DNA from: an uncultured bacterium
GTDB taxonomy: Bacteria; Bacteroidota; Bacteroidia; CAILMK01
Assembly: GCA_903829945.1 (NCBI GenBank)
Contig: CAIKRV010000036.1
Span: 1 to 37,157, forward strand
Direction: 5' to 3'
DNA length: 37,157 nt
In this document: piece after piece, positions 15,424 through 24,680 of the stretch
Layout: each line of letters opens with the position of its first letter
Numbering within the stretch: position 1 is the first letter of the stretch
Notes under the pieces: model-generated
The model's database searches: none
The model's input: the letters and a program-made list of their open reading frames with translations, nothing else
Told to the model about the DNA's origin: nothing
Translations under genes and position numbers: made by a program

Positions 15424-17799
15424 ATGAGACATACTCGATTATACCCTGATGATGCATTGAAGAAGCTGGAATTTGATAAAATTTTAGCTTTGATTCAGGA
15501 AAAATGTATCAGTCCGCTGGGAATTAAATTTCTCATGAAAATAAAGGTCAGTTCTGATGCCGGTTTTGTGAGTAGGTCATTAAATCAAGTCCATGAATTA
15601 AAATTTATTTTAGAAAATGAATCAGCCTTTCCTTCCTCTCATTACAATGACTTGGAGGAGCTATTAGGCTATTTAAATATTCCTAATGCCGTACTCAGCG
15701 AAGCACAATTTTTAGAGCTTTTATTATTTTTACTGACTATTGAGGAAATATTTGATTATTTTAAAAAACGTGAAGGTCGCTTTCCTACGCTTGAAGCATT
15801 ATTTAAAATGCAAAGCTTTGAAAAATCATTGCTGGGCAAAATTGCGGATATTATTTCCGAGGAAGGCGTGGTACGTTCCGGTGTTTCTTCCTTATTGGAT
15901 AAAGTTCGGAAGGATATTAAATCAAAGGAACGCGAGTTAGATAAAAGTTTTAATAGCATTTTACAAAAATGCAATACGGATGGTTATTTAGCCGCCGGTG
16001 GTGAAAGTATTAGAAATGGTAGGCGGGTGCTCAGTATTTTATCTGAGCATAAACGCCGCATCAAAGGCATCATACATGATGAATCGGCCACAGGAAAGGC
16101 GGTTTATATAGAGCCGGAAGCTACGATAGAACTCAGCAATGAATTGTTTGAATTAACCCAGGAGGAACGCCGAGAAATTTACAGAATTTTAAAGGAGTTG
16201 ACGGCCGAAGTACAACCATTTGTTTTAACCTTACATTTTTATCAGCAATTGGCCGGACTCTTTGATTTTATTCGGGCTAAAGCTCTTTTTGCTAAGGAAA
16301 TTAATGGTGCTTTGCCTGAATTAACCACGCAAACAGGAATTCGCTTAATGAAAGCCTATCATCCTTTGCTTTTATTGCATAATAATAAATTAAATAAAGA
16401 AACAATTCCGCTCGAAATCCATCTTGATGAACAAAATAGGATTTTATTGGTCAGCGGCCCGAATGCAGGAGGGAAATCAGTCAGCTTAAAAACGCTTGGT
16501 TTATTGCAAATCATGTTGCAAAGCGGCATTCTGGTTTCAGCCTATCCTGATTCTCAATTTGGAATATTTGATAAAATATTTGTAGAATTAGGCGATGAAC
16601 AAAGCATCGAAAATGAATTGAGTACGTATAGTTCTAAACTTACGCATACACGATTTTTTTTAGAAAATGCCGACAAAAAATCTTTAGTTTTAATAGATGA
16701 GTTCGGTTCCGGTACAGACCCAAAATTCGGCGGTGCCATGGCAGAAGCCATCTTAGAAGCATTAAATAAAAAACAGATTTTTGGAATGATCAATACGCAT
16801 TATTCCAATTTAAAAATATTTGCTTCCAATACCCAAGGAATAATAAACGGTGCCATGACTTTTGATCAACAAACTTTATCGGCATTATACACCTTGCGCA
16901 TCGGGCAGCCGGGATCTTCTTATGCATTTGAAATTGCAAAGAAAATAGGTTTACCCGAAAAGGTTATTCAGTCTGCAAAAAAGAAAATGGATCAACAATA
17001 TTTTAATTTTGACACCATTCTTTCCAATTTAGAAACTGATAAACATTTATCTGATTTAAAGAAAAAAAGATTAGATAAGCAGGAAAGTGAATTGGAATTA
17101 CTGATTGCATCGTATAAGCAACTGAAGGAAGAACTGGAAAAAAGTAAAAAGCAAATTTTATTAAATGCTAAACAAAAATCTTTAGAAGAAATAGATAAAA
17201 CCCGCCAACGATTTGATGAGCTTCTAAAAGCTATGCGCATAGAGGAAAAACAAAAGGCAAAAGAGGAACAAATCAGGAAAGAGCTTAAAGATAAAGCGCA
17301 AAATTTGAAGTCGGAAATAAAAGGAATTAAAGAAGAAAAACAACAAGAGCCTGCATCTGTTCCTGAACAAGGTTCTTATGTGCGATTGCATGAAGGCGGA
17401 CAAATTGGAATGATTGAAGAAATTAGAAATTCAAGGGCCTTGGTTTCCTTTGGAAATCTTAGGAGTTTAGTTCCTATCGAAGATTTGGAGGTGGTTAAAA
17501 AGGTGCCCGAAAAGATTAAGAAAGGATTTATAGATACCCAGCCCTTGGCAGATCAATTTACCAGTTCCATCGATTTGCGTGGCTACCGAGCCGAGGAAGC
17601 CATGAAGGAAGTAGAAATGCAATTAGATAAAGCTGTTTTATTAGGAATATATTCGCTTAGAATATTGCATGGAAAAGGAGATGGAATATTGCGTAAAATG
17701 ATCAGAGAAATGTTGAAAAAATATTCCTTTGTAAAATCATTTAAAAGTGAAGCTGAGGAATTTGGCGGCGATGGGATAACTATTGTTGAATTGGAATAA
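15424..17799 (+). CDS. mutS2: MutS2 family ATPase/endonuclease
   Basis: A 791-residue MutS homologue lacking the mismatch-recognition domains. The N-terminal core/lever region runs to about residue 320. The ATPase carries Walker A GPNAGGKS at 345-352 and Walker B/signature LVLIDEFGSGTDPKFGG, with NTHYSNLK beyond it. A long coiled coil (about 530-640) follows, then a KOW-like segment (QGSYVRLHEGGQIGMIEEI), and the C-terminal Smr domain begins at SIDLRGYRAEEA and holds LRILHGKGDGILRKMI. MutS2 proteins are linked to suppression of recombination (H. pylori) and to rescue of collided ribosomes (B. subtilis); which applies here is unknown. The ATG at 15424 gives the usual YPxDALxKLEFDKI start. Confidence 0.95.
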   Translation: MRHTRLYPDDALKKLEFDKILALIQEKCISPLGIKFLMKIKVSSDAGFVSRSLNQVHELKFILENESAFPSSHYNDLEELLGYLNIPNAVLSEAQFLELLLFLLTIEEIFDYFKKREGRFPTLEALFKMQSFEKSLLGKIADIISEEGVVRSGVSSLLDKVRKDIKSKERELDKSFNSILQKCNTDGYLAAGGESIRNGRRVLSILSEHKRRIKGIIHDESATGKAVYIEPEATIELSNELFELTQEERREIYRILKELTAEVQPFVLTLHFYQQLAGLFDFIRAKALFAKEINGALPELTTQTGIRLMKAYHPLLLLHNNKLNKETIPLEIHLDEQNRILLVSGPNAGGKSVSLKTLGLLQIMLQSGILVSAYPDSQFGIFDKIFVELGDEQSIENELSTYSSKLTHTRFFLENADKKSLVLIDEFGSGTDPKFGGAMAEAILEALNKKQIFGMINTHYSNLKIFASNTQGIINGAMTFDQQTLSALYTLRIGQPGSSYAFEIAKKIGLPEKVIQSAKKKMDQQYFNFDTILSNLETDKHLSDLKKKRLDKQESELELLIASYKQLKEELEKSKKQILLNAKQKSLEEIDKTRQRFDELLKAMRIEEKQKAKEEQIRKELKDKAQNLKSEIKGIKEEKQQEPASVPEQGSYVRLHEGGQIGMIEEIRNSRALVSFGNLRSLVPIEDLEVVKKVPEKIKKGFIDTQPLADQFTSSIDLRGYRAEEAMKEVEMQLDKAVLLGIYSLRILHGKGDGILRKMIREMLKKYSFVKSFKSEAEEFGGDGITIVELE

Positions 17800-17868
17800 A
17801 ATGTAATTTGCTTTAGTAATTTCAATTCACATGTATTTTTTTTGTAATATTGAATAAAATAAAAAGTG

Positions 17869-18357
17869 ATGAAAAAAGCCTTAGGTTTAATCTGTTTTTG
17901 TTTAGCTTGTTCATGCGTGCTATTCGGTCAAGCCAATAATGAAGATTTATATAATGCCGTATTAAAAAAAGATAAGGCAACAATTTATAAATTATTAACG
18001 GTTGATCATGCCAATGCTTCCTATGTCCGCTCAGTAAGTCGTTATCAAAAAACAAGTGTATTATTGGCTGCCGTCAAAACCGGTGATTCGGAAATTGTCC
18101 GGATGTTGGTAGATAGGAGTGCGGAAATAGAATGGAAGGACGCTTTAGGACGAACCGCCTTGATGTATGCCGTGGCTGCTAATAAAATGAATATAGTTTT
18201 ATTATTATTGGATATGGGTGCCAATGTTAATGCCAATGATGGCAAAGGCTATACCGTATTAACGGCAGCGAAAGAAAGCGGAGACGCTGATATGCTCACT
18301 TTGATAGAAGATAAAGTGGAGGAACTAAAGAAGAAAGCGGAAGACGAAAAAAAATAA
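17869..18357 (+). CDS. Secreted ankyrin-repeat protein
   Basis: A 162-residue protein starting at ATG 17869; a GTG lies directly before it at 17866. The signal peptide (KKALGLICFCLACSCVLFGQA) is probably cut before NNED, so the protein is periplasmic or exported. About four ankyrin-type repeats follow: NNEDLYNAVLKKDKATIYKLL, the segment around KTSVLLAAVKTGDSEIVRMLVD, GRTALMYAVAANKMNIVLLLLDMGANVN, and GYTVLTAAKESGDADMLTLI. The protein ends in a charged Lys/Glu tail. Ankyrin repeats bind proteins, and no partner is indicated. It starts 69 nt after mutS2. Its stop codon directly abuts the stop of the convergent EamA gene. Confidence 0.85.
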   Translation: MKKALGLICFCLACSCVLFGQANNEDLYNAVLKKDKATIYKLLTVDHANASYVRSVSRYQKTSVLLAAVKTGDSEIVRMLVDRSAEIEWKDALGRTALMYAVAANKMNIVLLLLDMGANVNANDGKGYTVLTAAKESGDADMLTLIEDKVEELKKKAEDEKK

Positions 18358-19274
18358 CTATTTTTTTATAGAAACAATATAAACGCCGGAAAGGATAACG
18401 GCTAAGCCTAATATTTGAATAAATTGTAAGGTTTCTCCGTCTATAATTCCCCATAGCATGGCCACTACAGGTATAAAGTAGGTTACAAATGAGGCCACCA
18501 AAGCACTTGAATTTTTAATTAATTTATTAAACAAGTACATGGCTAAGGCTGATCCTACCGCTGCCAAAATAAATATATATCCCAAGGCCCAATAGGCATC
18601 TTTGCCGATGGAAATTTTAACAGAAAAATCCGTTCCACTAAATAAATAAATGGCTGCCGGTATACTCATACAGGTATAGGCAAAGGAGGCTATGGCAAGC
18701 GCAGGAACCTCTTGTAAAAAGCGTTTAGTTACATTATTGCTCAATCCATACATAAAGGTAGCCATCACCAATAAAAAGCCTAATATGAGCTTCTCGGTAT
18801 CATGCAATGCAAATAATTGTGCACCCGGTTTAAATAAAATAATAAACATAGATCCGGTCAGTCCCAGAATAACGCCAATAAGTTTTCTAAGATTAAATCC
18901 CACACTGAAAACAGTGCACCGGTCAATAAAGTAAATACAGGCGTCAGTGCATTCAGGACACCGGCTACCGAGGAAGGCAATCCTTGTTGTGCTCTGGCAA
19001 ATAAGAAAGGGGGAATGCCGGCATTTAATATCCCGAATAATAGGATATAGGCTAAGCGGTGAATGCTGATATGCTTAAAATTAAAATACGCTGCAGGGAG
19101 CATTACCAATCCGGAAAATGATAACCTTAAGCAGGCTACTTGCGGGGCTGAAAATACTTTTAGCCCTTGTTTGATCAGAATAAATGAACTACCCCAAATT
19201 AAAGATAGCGCAATAATGATAATTATATTTATCCATTTTTGCCTGGGTAAAGTATGAGATGGGTCCGGGAGCAA
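18358..19274 (-). pseudogene. EamA/DMT-family transporter, interrupted by a frameshift
   Basis: Two overlapping minus-strand frames together make one 10-helix drug/metabolite transporter. The N-terminal half (from TTG 19274) reads ALSLIWGSSFILIKQGLKVF to LNALTPVFTLLTGALFSV and then leaves the family pattern as WDLILENLLALFWD and stops. The other frame continues as GFNLRKLIGVILGLTGSMFI to the end at 18358 and contains the second EamA repeat. The break is around 18899-18908, near a GTGTGGG run; removing 2 nt or adding 1 would restore one frame. It could be a real lesion or a sequencing error. The start lies 1 nt after the yebC stop, so the gene was co-transcribed with yebC. The substrate is unknown. 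Confidence 0.85.
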
Positions 19275-19275
19275 A

Positions 19276-19983
19276 TTATTTCATATTGTGATATACATTC
19301 TGCACGTCTTCATCCTCTTCCAATCTTTCAATCAAATCCATTACTTCGCTTTCTTGTTCCTCGGTAAGCTCTGTGGTGGTTTTTGGCAATCTTTGCGCTT
19401 CCGCATTGATGACATTCAGTTTCATTTCTTCCAATGCCTTTTGCATGGTGCCAAAATCGGTAAAATCAGTATAAATTATGATTTCGTTTTCATGTTCAAA
19501 AATTTCTTCAGCACCGTGATCAATGAGATCTAATTCCAATTCTTCCACATTTAATCCCTCTGAGGAAAGGCGAAAAACGCCTTTTCGGTCAAAAAGAAAA
19601 TCAAGGGATCCGGTTTTTCCTAATGTTCCACCGCCTTTATTAAAATGCAAGCGGACATTAGCCACGGTTCTATTTGGATTATCAGTGGCTGTTTCTACGA
19701 AAATAGCAATACCGTGAGGGCCGTACCCTTCATAATTAATTTCGGAATAATCTTTTTCATCCTTAGAAGAAGCACGCTTAATGGCAGATTCCACTCTATC
19801 CTTAGGCATATTGACACCTTTGGCATTCTGGATGGCTGTACGCAAACGAGGATTGGTTTCGGGGTCAGGTCCGCCTTGCTTAACTGAAATGGCAATTTCA
19901 CGACCTAGTTTTGTGAAGGCTTTAGACATGGCGTCCCACCTTTTAAATTTTCTTGCTTTACGGAATTCAAATGCTCTTCCCAT
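19276..19983 (-). CDS. YebC/PmpR family protein (TACO1-like)
   Basis: A 235-residue protein from ATG 19983 (MGRAFEFRKARKFKRWDAMS), the standard start of Bacteroidota members; the frame extends 4 codons further to a TTG. Typical segments are GGPDPETNPRLRTAIQNAKG, NMPKDRVESAIKRA, YEGYGPHGIAIFVETATDN and NKGGGTLGKTGSLDFLFDRKG. The family was long annotated as transcriptional regulators. Recent work places YebC and mitochondrial TACO1 at the ribosome, helping translation of proline-rich stretches, so a translation role is as likely as a DNA-binding one. It is followed directly by the EamA gene. Confidence 0.95.
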   Translation of the reverse strand: MGRAFEFRKARKFKRWDAMSKAFTKLGREIAISVKQGGPDPETNPRLRTAIQNAKGVNMPKDRVESAIKRASSKDEKDYSEINYEGYGPHGIAIFVETATDNPNRTVANVRLHFNKGGGTLGKTGSLDFLFDRKGVFRLSSEGLNVEELELDLIDHGAEEIFEHENEIIIYTDFTDFGTMQKALEEMKLNVINAEAQRLPKTTTELTEEQESEVMDLIERLEEDEDVQNVYHNMK

Positions 19984-20004
19984 GGTACATATCAATTTTC
20001 AAGG

Positions 20005-20031
20005 CAAATTTACTATTTTTTGATAACACAA
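20005..20031 (-). promoter_or_regulatory. Possible yebC promoter
   Basis: On the minus strand TTG (20031-20029), a short 16-nt spacer and TAAATTTG (20012-20005) resemble the consensus. The -7 box ends 21 nt before the ATG at 19983. Confidence 0.45.
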
Positions 20032-20112
20032 GGAATTATTCCTTTCCGGTCAGTTATAATACGACCGTCATTAGGGAATTAAATATGAAATTAAATGATA
20101 ATTAGTGAATTA

Positions 20113-20769
20113 CTACCAACCTTCTTCACCGATTAATGGCACAAAACGAAAAGTGTCGAATGTTTGAGTTTTGTAAGTAGATTCACTGGTTTTTATAATT
20201 CTACGCATTTCCTGAGTTTCTTTATCACCAACAGGAATAACCAAATAACCGCCAACTTGCAATTGTGCTAATAATGTTTCAGGAACAATTGGCGCAGCAG
20301 CCGTAACTATTATTTTATCAAATGGTGCATGTTTGGGTAAACCCAAAGTACCATCACCTACATATTGCTTCACCATTAATTTTAGATGTTGCAATACTTT
20401 TTTGGCCTCATCGCTTAGTTTTTGAACACGCTCCACAGAATAAACTTTGGCACCCAAGGAAGCTAGGATGGCTGCTTGGTATCCGGATCCGGTACCAATT
20501 TCTAAAATTTTATCGCCTGGTTTTACCTCCAATAACATGGTTTGATAAGCTACCGTATATGGCTGTGAAATAGTTTGTCCTTCTCCAATAGGAAAAGCTT
20601 GATCCTGGTAGGCCTTTTCAGCAAATGCAGAATCCAGGAAAAAATGACGGGGTAGGTTGGCAAATATATTAATTAAGGAATAATCAAAGTTTCCTTTTGC
20701 GGCTAATTCCTCTGATAATTTCTTACGGAGTCCTTTTAGTTTGTAGGTATCAACGAAATTTCTTGACAT
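20113..20769 (-). CDS. pcm: Protein-L-isoaspartate O-methyltransferase
   Basis: A 218-residue SAM-dependent methyltransferase that repairs isoaspartyl residues in aged proteins. The substrate loop GEGQTISQPYTVAYQT is present, as are motif I ILEIGTGSGYQAAILA and the following acidic residue in VYSVERVQKL. The C-terminal region RFVPLIGEEGW matches family ends. The length is normal. Its ATG directly follows the TAA of the RsmB-like gene (TAAATG, zero gap), and it is the last gene of the valS operon. I see no convincing terminator in 20032-20112. Confidence 0.96.
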   Translation of the reverse strand: MSRNFVDTYKLKGLRKKLSEELAAKGNFDYSLINIFANLPRHFFLDSAFAEKAYQDQAFPIGEGQTISQPYTVAYQTMLLEVKPGDKILEIGTGSGYQAAILASLGAKVYSVERVQKLSDEAKKVLQHLKLMVKQYVGDGTLGLPKHAPFDKIIVTAAAPIVPETLLAQLQVGGYLVIPVGDKETQEMRRIIKTSESTYKTQTFDTFRFVPLIGEEGW

Positions 20770-21927
20770 TTATTTGCCCGCCTCTTCTGATTTAATCATA
20801 CGGCAAAGAAAAATATTTTCTGCGCCATTTTTATATCCTTCAATATATTTTTGTTCTTCAATTTTTACGGAATGTTTTGCACAAAATCTTGAAACAACTT
20901 CTTCGTTTTCTCTTTTATAAATGGAACAAGTAATATAAATTAACGGCTTGCTCACTTTTAAAAGCGGAAAAACATGATCTAAAATACGCTCTTGTCTTTG
21001 CCCATATTCTTCAATGCTTTCTTCCTTAAAGTAATATAAATGTTCCGGATTACGCGACCAAGTCCCGGAACCACTACAAGGGGCATCAACGATTATTCCA
21101 TCCATCAAAGGTAAATTGGGGCTTTCTTTTTCCAGATTACATTCGAACACTTGTTGCGGGTGAACATGATGATTTCTAAATCTTTCTTTTAAATTATTAA
21201 GAATGCCGGGCCGTATATCCGATGCATATAGTGAAACTTTCGCCGTGCTTTCCATTAAAGATAAACTTTTACCTCCGGCGCCGGCGCAGCAATCCCACCA
21301 TTTTTCAAAATCTGCTGCTTGAAAATAATCAGCAGTTGTTTGCGTGGACAAGTCTTGTATTCGGAAATAAGATTTAGAATAGGTATTTAATTCGCTTAAT
21401 TTTTCATCAGGATTAAACTTCCAACTTAAGTTATTTATTTTTTCATAAGGAATTTGCTTCAATTCTAATTCCGTAGCCACAAAACGATCCTTTCCCGGAC
21501 TGACTTTTATCCATAGGGAGGCTTGATGTAAATAACTTTCAAATAATTTCTCCGATTTAATGACTTCACTTATTTGTTGTTCAAATGGAAATATCCCATC
21601 TAACTTAAAGTCGGGAAACAGCAGCTGAATATTTTTTATTTTTTGAACAAAATTTTGTGTAAAATCTAAGTTAAAATGATTTTCTAATATTGCTCGATCA
21701 TTAAATAAAAAATCAGCAAGGTATGCACGTTCTTCAAAACTGAGTTGAATTAAAACCTTGCCTAATCGGAAATAAGAATTACATAAATGACGCAATTCTT
21801 TTCGGTCTTTAGATCCCGCGTTTTTATTTTGCCTGAAAAAATCTTGCAAATGTTCTTTAAAGGGCATCGGGTACTGATAGGAATCAATAATCACCCTTAA
21901 TTGATTCATGCGAATGGTAGTTTTCAT
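20770..21927 (-). CDS. RsmB/NOP2-family RNA cytosine-C5 methyltransferase
   Basis: A 385-residue protein. The C-terminal Rossmann methyltransferase has a motif I region WWDCCAGAGGKSLSLME, DAPCSGSGTWSRNPEH with the PC cysteine (motif IV), and ITCSIYKRENEEVV with the TC cysteine (motif VI, the nucleophile). The N-terminal about 150 residues form the NusB-like/RNA-binding part. The likely target is 16S rRNA m5C967 or a related position, by family. It overlaps the upstream gene by 4 nt (ATGA) and abuts pcm, so it lies inside the five-gene operon. Other m5C methyltransferase specificities in the family cannot be excluded. Confidence 0.9.
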   Translation of the reverse strand: MKTTIRMNQLRVIIDSYQYPMPFKEHLQDFFRQNKNAGSKDRKELRHLCNSYFRLGKVLIQLSFEERAYLADFLFNDRAILENHFNLDFTQNFVQKIKNIQLLFPDFKLDGIFPFEQQISEVIKSEKLFESYLHQASLWIKVSPGKDRFVATELELKQIPYEKINNLSWKFNPDEKLSELNTYSKSYFRIQDLSTQTTADYFQAADFEKWWDCCAGAGGKSLSLMESTAKVSLYASDIRPGILNNLKERFRNHHVHPQQVFECNLEKESPNLPLMDGIIVDAPCSGSGTWSRNPEHLYYFKEESIEEYGQRQERILDHVFPLLKVSKPLIYITCSIYKRENEEVVSRFCAKHSVKIEEQKYIEGYKNGAENIFLCRMIKSEEAGK

Positions 21928-23147
21928 TCGCCTATTTTCTTGAATTCAAAATCATCAAACTTAATTATATGTACCCCAGTATTTCTATATCCGGAACAAT
22001 TATTGATTTGTTCAAAATGATAAATCCCATGCAGACTTTCAATACTTTCATTCGCAAATGCTTTTTGAAAATATACGCCATGATTCATTAATAATTTTGC
22101 ATAAACAATAAAATCATCAAAACCTCTGAAGTCATACTCATTGGGTTCTTCATTAAATTTATTTCTAAATTTATAGACAAATGACTTTACTTTTGGATTA
22201 TTATAATCAATATTAAAGGGAACCAGTAAGTGCAAATTGTAATGATCCCAAACATTTCCTTCCAAGGATTTAAAATACAACCAAGGATATAAACCGATCA
22301 CTGAAATTTCATAATCCATGGTATCCAATAGTTGTAGTTTGGACATTAAACTTGAAAGAAAAATTTCATTTTTGGATGGTAAAAATAATACAGTTTTTTC
22401 AGTGAAGCCTTTAAAGCCGGTAAAAGTATTAGGACCAACCCCCTTAAAATCTATAATATGCAAAGAGTCTTTAGGAATTTTATCCACAAAAACTTTTCCA
22501 ATCAGATTGTGCGCTAAGGTGCGCTCGTTAACCATTATTATTCGCTGATTTTTAAAATACTTTTGTACCAAAGCGGCAGCTTGCGCTCCATAAGAATCGG
22601 GCCCAGGGTTAGATTCTAAATAATACGTTTTATCCATACACGTATCCAGGGTAGCTACCGGTGAAACGATATTTATTTTATTCGCATTGCAATAGGGCAC
22701 AATTTTCTTGAGTTCTGATTCTAAAAGAGGACCTAATACCAAGTCAATTTTTAAGTTTTTAAGGGTATCTTTTAGTCTGGCTAAACCGGCGGCATCGCGG
22801 GCATTGTCTAAAATGTAAACATTGAAATTGCCACCTGTTTTCTTAATGGAATCTATACCAAGTAATACGCCTTTATAATAATCGCGGGAAATGGAGGATG
22901 TATTTCTTTCACTTTTATTGAGATCTTCTTTATCAATATAAAATGGTAGAAGTATCGCAATATTATAAATGTTTTTAAGAGTAGTAGGATAGTTTTTTTC
23001 TAAACTGTCCGAATCTTTTTTATTGCTTTTGGAACCAATAGCATTTTTTGAATCACGCGTATCCTTACCACCGGGATCAATTGCGGCAAATACATTATTA
23101 GAAATGTACAAAGTTGCAAACAGGAGTAAGGTATATAAATGCTTCAT
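21924..23147 (-). CDS. Periplasmic-binding-protein type 1-like exported protein
   Basis: A 407-residue protein with a signal peptide (MKHLYTLLLFATLYISNNVFA). A Ser/Asp/Lys-rich linker to about residue 55 is followed by a type 1 periplasmic binding fold: NIAILLPFYID, YYKGVLLGIDSIKK, DLVLGPLLESELKKIVPYCN and NKINIVSPVATLD, as in leucine/branched-chain amino-acid binding proteins and the LpoA-like family. No LysM domain and no permease or ATPase gene is nearby. In Bacteroidota, LysM/PBP1 proteins are often found next to guaA; this copy lacks LysM. It is probably a sensor or envelope factor rather than a transporter subunit, by inference. It ends overlapping the RsmB-like gene by 4 nt. Confidence 0.85.
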   Translation of the reverse strand: MKHLYTLLLFATLYISNNVFAAIDPGGKDTRDSKNAIGSKSNKKDSDSLEKNYPTTLKNIYNIAILLPFYIDKEDLNKSERNTSSISRDYYKGVLLGIDSIKKTGGNFNVYILDNARDAAGLARLKDTLKNLKIDLVLGPLLESELKKIVPYCNANKINIVSPVATLDTCMDKTYYLESNPGPDSYGAQAAALVQKYFKNQRIIMVNERTLAHNLIGKVFVDKIPKDSLHIIDFKGVGPNTFTGFKGFTEKTVLFLPSKNEIFLSSLMSKLQLLDTMDYEISVIGLYPWLYFKSLEGNVWDHYNLHLLVPFNIDYNNPKVKSFVYKFRNKFNEEPNEYDFRGFDDFIVYAKLLMNHGVYFQKAFANESIESLHGIYHFEQINNCSGYRNTGVHIIKFDDFEFKKIGE

Positions 23148-23153
23148 ATTAAT

Positions 23154-24680
23154 TTATTCCCATTCTATAGTTGCAGGTGGTTTTGAACTGATATCATACA
23201 CCACGCGATTGATGCCCTTTACAGAATTAATAATTTTATTGGAAGTGTTGGCTAAAAACTCATAAGGTAAATGTACCCAATCTGCAGTCATGCCGTCTGT
23301 ACTTTGAACGGCACGTAAACACACTGCATTTTCATAGGTTCTTTCATCACCCATTACGCCTACGCTTTGTACCGGTAATAATATGGCACCGGCTTGCCAA
23401 ACCGAATTATACAAATTGTTTCTTTTCAATTCTCCAATAAAGATGGCATCTACTTCTTGCAAGGTACGCACTTTTTCAGGAGTAATATCTCCTAAAATAC
23501 GAATCGCTAAACCGGGACCCGGGAAAGGGTGCCTGCCTAAAATGGCTTGAGGAATTTTTAATTCGGCACCAACGCTACGGACTTCATCTTTAAATAAAGT
23601 ATTTATAGGTTCCAAAATTTTCATTTTCATTTTTTCGGGAAGTCCGCCAACATTATGATGTGATTTGATGGTAGCAGATGGACCTTTAACGCTTACGGAT
23701 TCAATGACGTCCGGATAAATGGTGCCTTGGCCCAACCATGATACACCTTGTATTTTGTGCGCTTCTTCATCAAAAACTTCTATAAACACCCTTCCAATGG
23801 CCTTACGCTTTTGTTCCGGATCTGTTATATTGGCTAAGGCATCATAAAATTTCTGCTTAGCATCAACCCCGATGACATTTAATCCAAGTTCTTTATACGA
23901 ATCAAGCACTTCTTCGTACTCATTTTTTCTTAACAGGCCATTATCCACAAAAATGCAATAAAGTTTATCACCAATAGCACGGTCAATGATGGTTGCCGCT
24001 ACGGATGAATCTACGCCTCCGGAAAGGCCCATCACTACTTTGCCGTCTCCAACCTTATTTTTAATATCTGTGATGGCAGATTCTACAAAATGCGCAGGTG
24101 TCCAATTTTGTTCAATGCCACAAATATCAACCACGAAATTTCTCAATATGGTTTGTCCTTCCAGGGAATGTGCTACTTCCGGGTGGAATTGAATACCCCA
24201 GGCCGGTTTTTGTGCAAATTGGAAGGCGGCAAATTCTACTGTTTCAGTACTGGCTATTTTAACGGCACCCTCAGGTAATTTTAAAATAGTATCTGCATGG
24301 CTCATCCAAACTTGAGAATTTAGATGTACATCTTTTAATAAAATATTAGGTCTGATTTCAGTTAGCATGGCACGACCATACTCCCTGATTTCAGAGGCGG
24401 CTACTTCTCCGCCAAAGCTTTGTGCCATCAATTGTGCGCCGTAGCAAATACCTAAAACCGGTACCCTGTAGTCAATATATTCCAAGCCGGCGGATGGCGC
24501 ATCCTTGGCACGAACAGAATATGGGCTGCCGCTTAATATTATTCCTTTGATGGATGCATCAAAGGAAGGGGCATGGTGAAAAGGATGTATTTCGCAATAA
24601 ACATTTAATTCGCGAATCTTGCGTGCAATTAATTGTGTGTATTGCGATCCAAAGTCTAGGATAATTATTTTTTCTTCCAT
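23154..24680 (-). CDS. guaA: GMP synthase (glutamine-hydrolysing)
   Basis: A 508-residue enzyme converting XMP to GMP. The N-terminal class I glutamine amidotransferase has the nucleophile Cys79 in [11 protein letters not shown] and the His/Glu pair in [12 protein letters not shown]. The central ATP-pyrophosphatase has the PP-loop [14 protein letters not shown]. The C-terminal dimerisation domain ends [16 protein letters not shown], the standard terminus. The length is normal. Its ATG directly follows the valS stop (TAAATG, zero gap). Confidence 0.98.
   Translation of the reverse strand: MEEKIIILDFGSQYTQLIARKIRELNVYCEIHPFHHAPSFDASIKGIILSGSPYSVRAKDAPSAGLEYIDYRVPVLGICYGAQLMAQSFGGEVAASEIREYGRAMLTEIRPNILLKDVHLNSQVWMSHADTILKLPEGAVKIASTETVEFAAFQFAQKPAWGIQFHPEVAHSLEGQTILRNFVVDICGIEQNWTPAHFVESAITDIKNKVGDGKVVMGLSGGVDSSVAATIIDRAIGDKLYCIFVDNGLLRKNEYEEVLDSYKELGLNVIGVDAKQKFYDALANITDPEQKRKAIGRVFIEVFDEEAHKIQGVSWLGQGTIYPDVIESVSVKGPSATIKSHHNVGGLPEKMKMKILEPINTLFKDEVRSVGAELKIPQAILGRHPFPGPGLAIRILGDITPEKVRTLQEVDAIFIGELKRNNLYNSVWQAGAILLPVQSVGVMGDERTYENAVCLRAVQSTDGMTADWVHLPYEFLANTSNKIINSVKGINRVVYDISSKPPATIEWE

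Noticed and set aside
16243-16260. QLAGLF in MutS2 as a clamp-binding motif
   Set aside because: It is inside the folded core region, not at a flexible end, and does not match the hexapeptide consensus well.
18890-18915. Programmed frameshift in the EamA gene
   Set aside because: There is no slippery heptamer or evident downstream stem at the junction, and the family does not use recoding; a mutation or sequencing error is simpler.
20047-20067. Inverted repeat CGGTC/GACCG between pcm and yebC
   Set aside because: The arms are only 5 bp with an 11-nt loop and no U-run, too weak to call a terminator for either strand.
23941-23949. Perfect DnaA box TTATCCACA
   Set aside because: It lies within guaA, where it encodes Val-Asp-Asn on the minus strand; with no other boxes around it is a coding coincidence. 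The same applies to 22480-22488 in the binding-protein gene.
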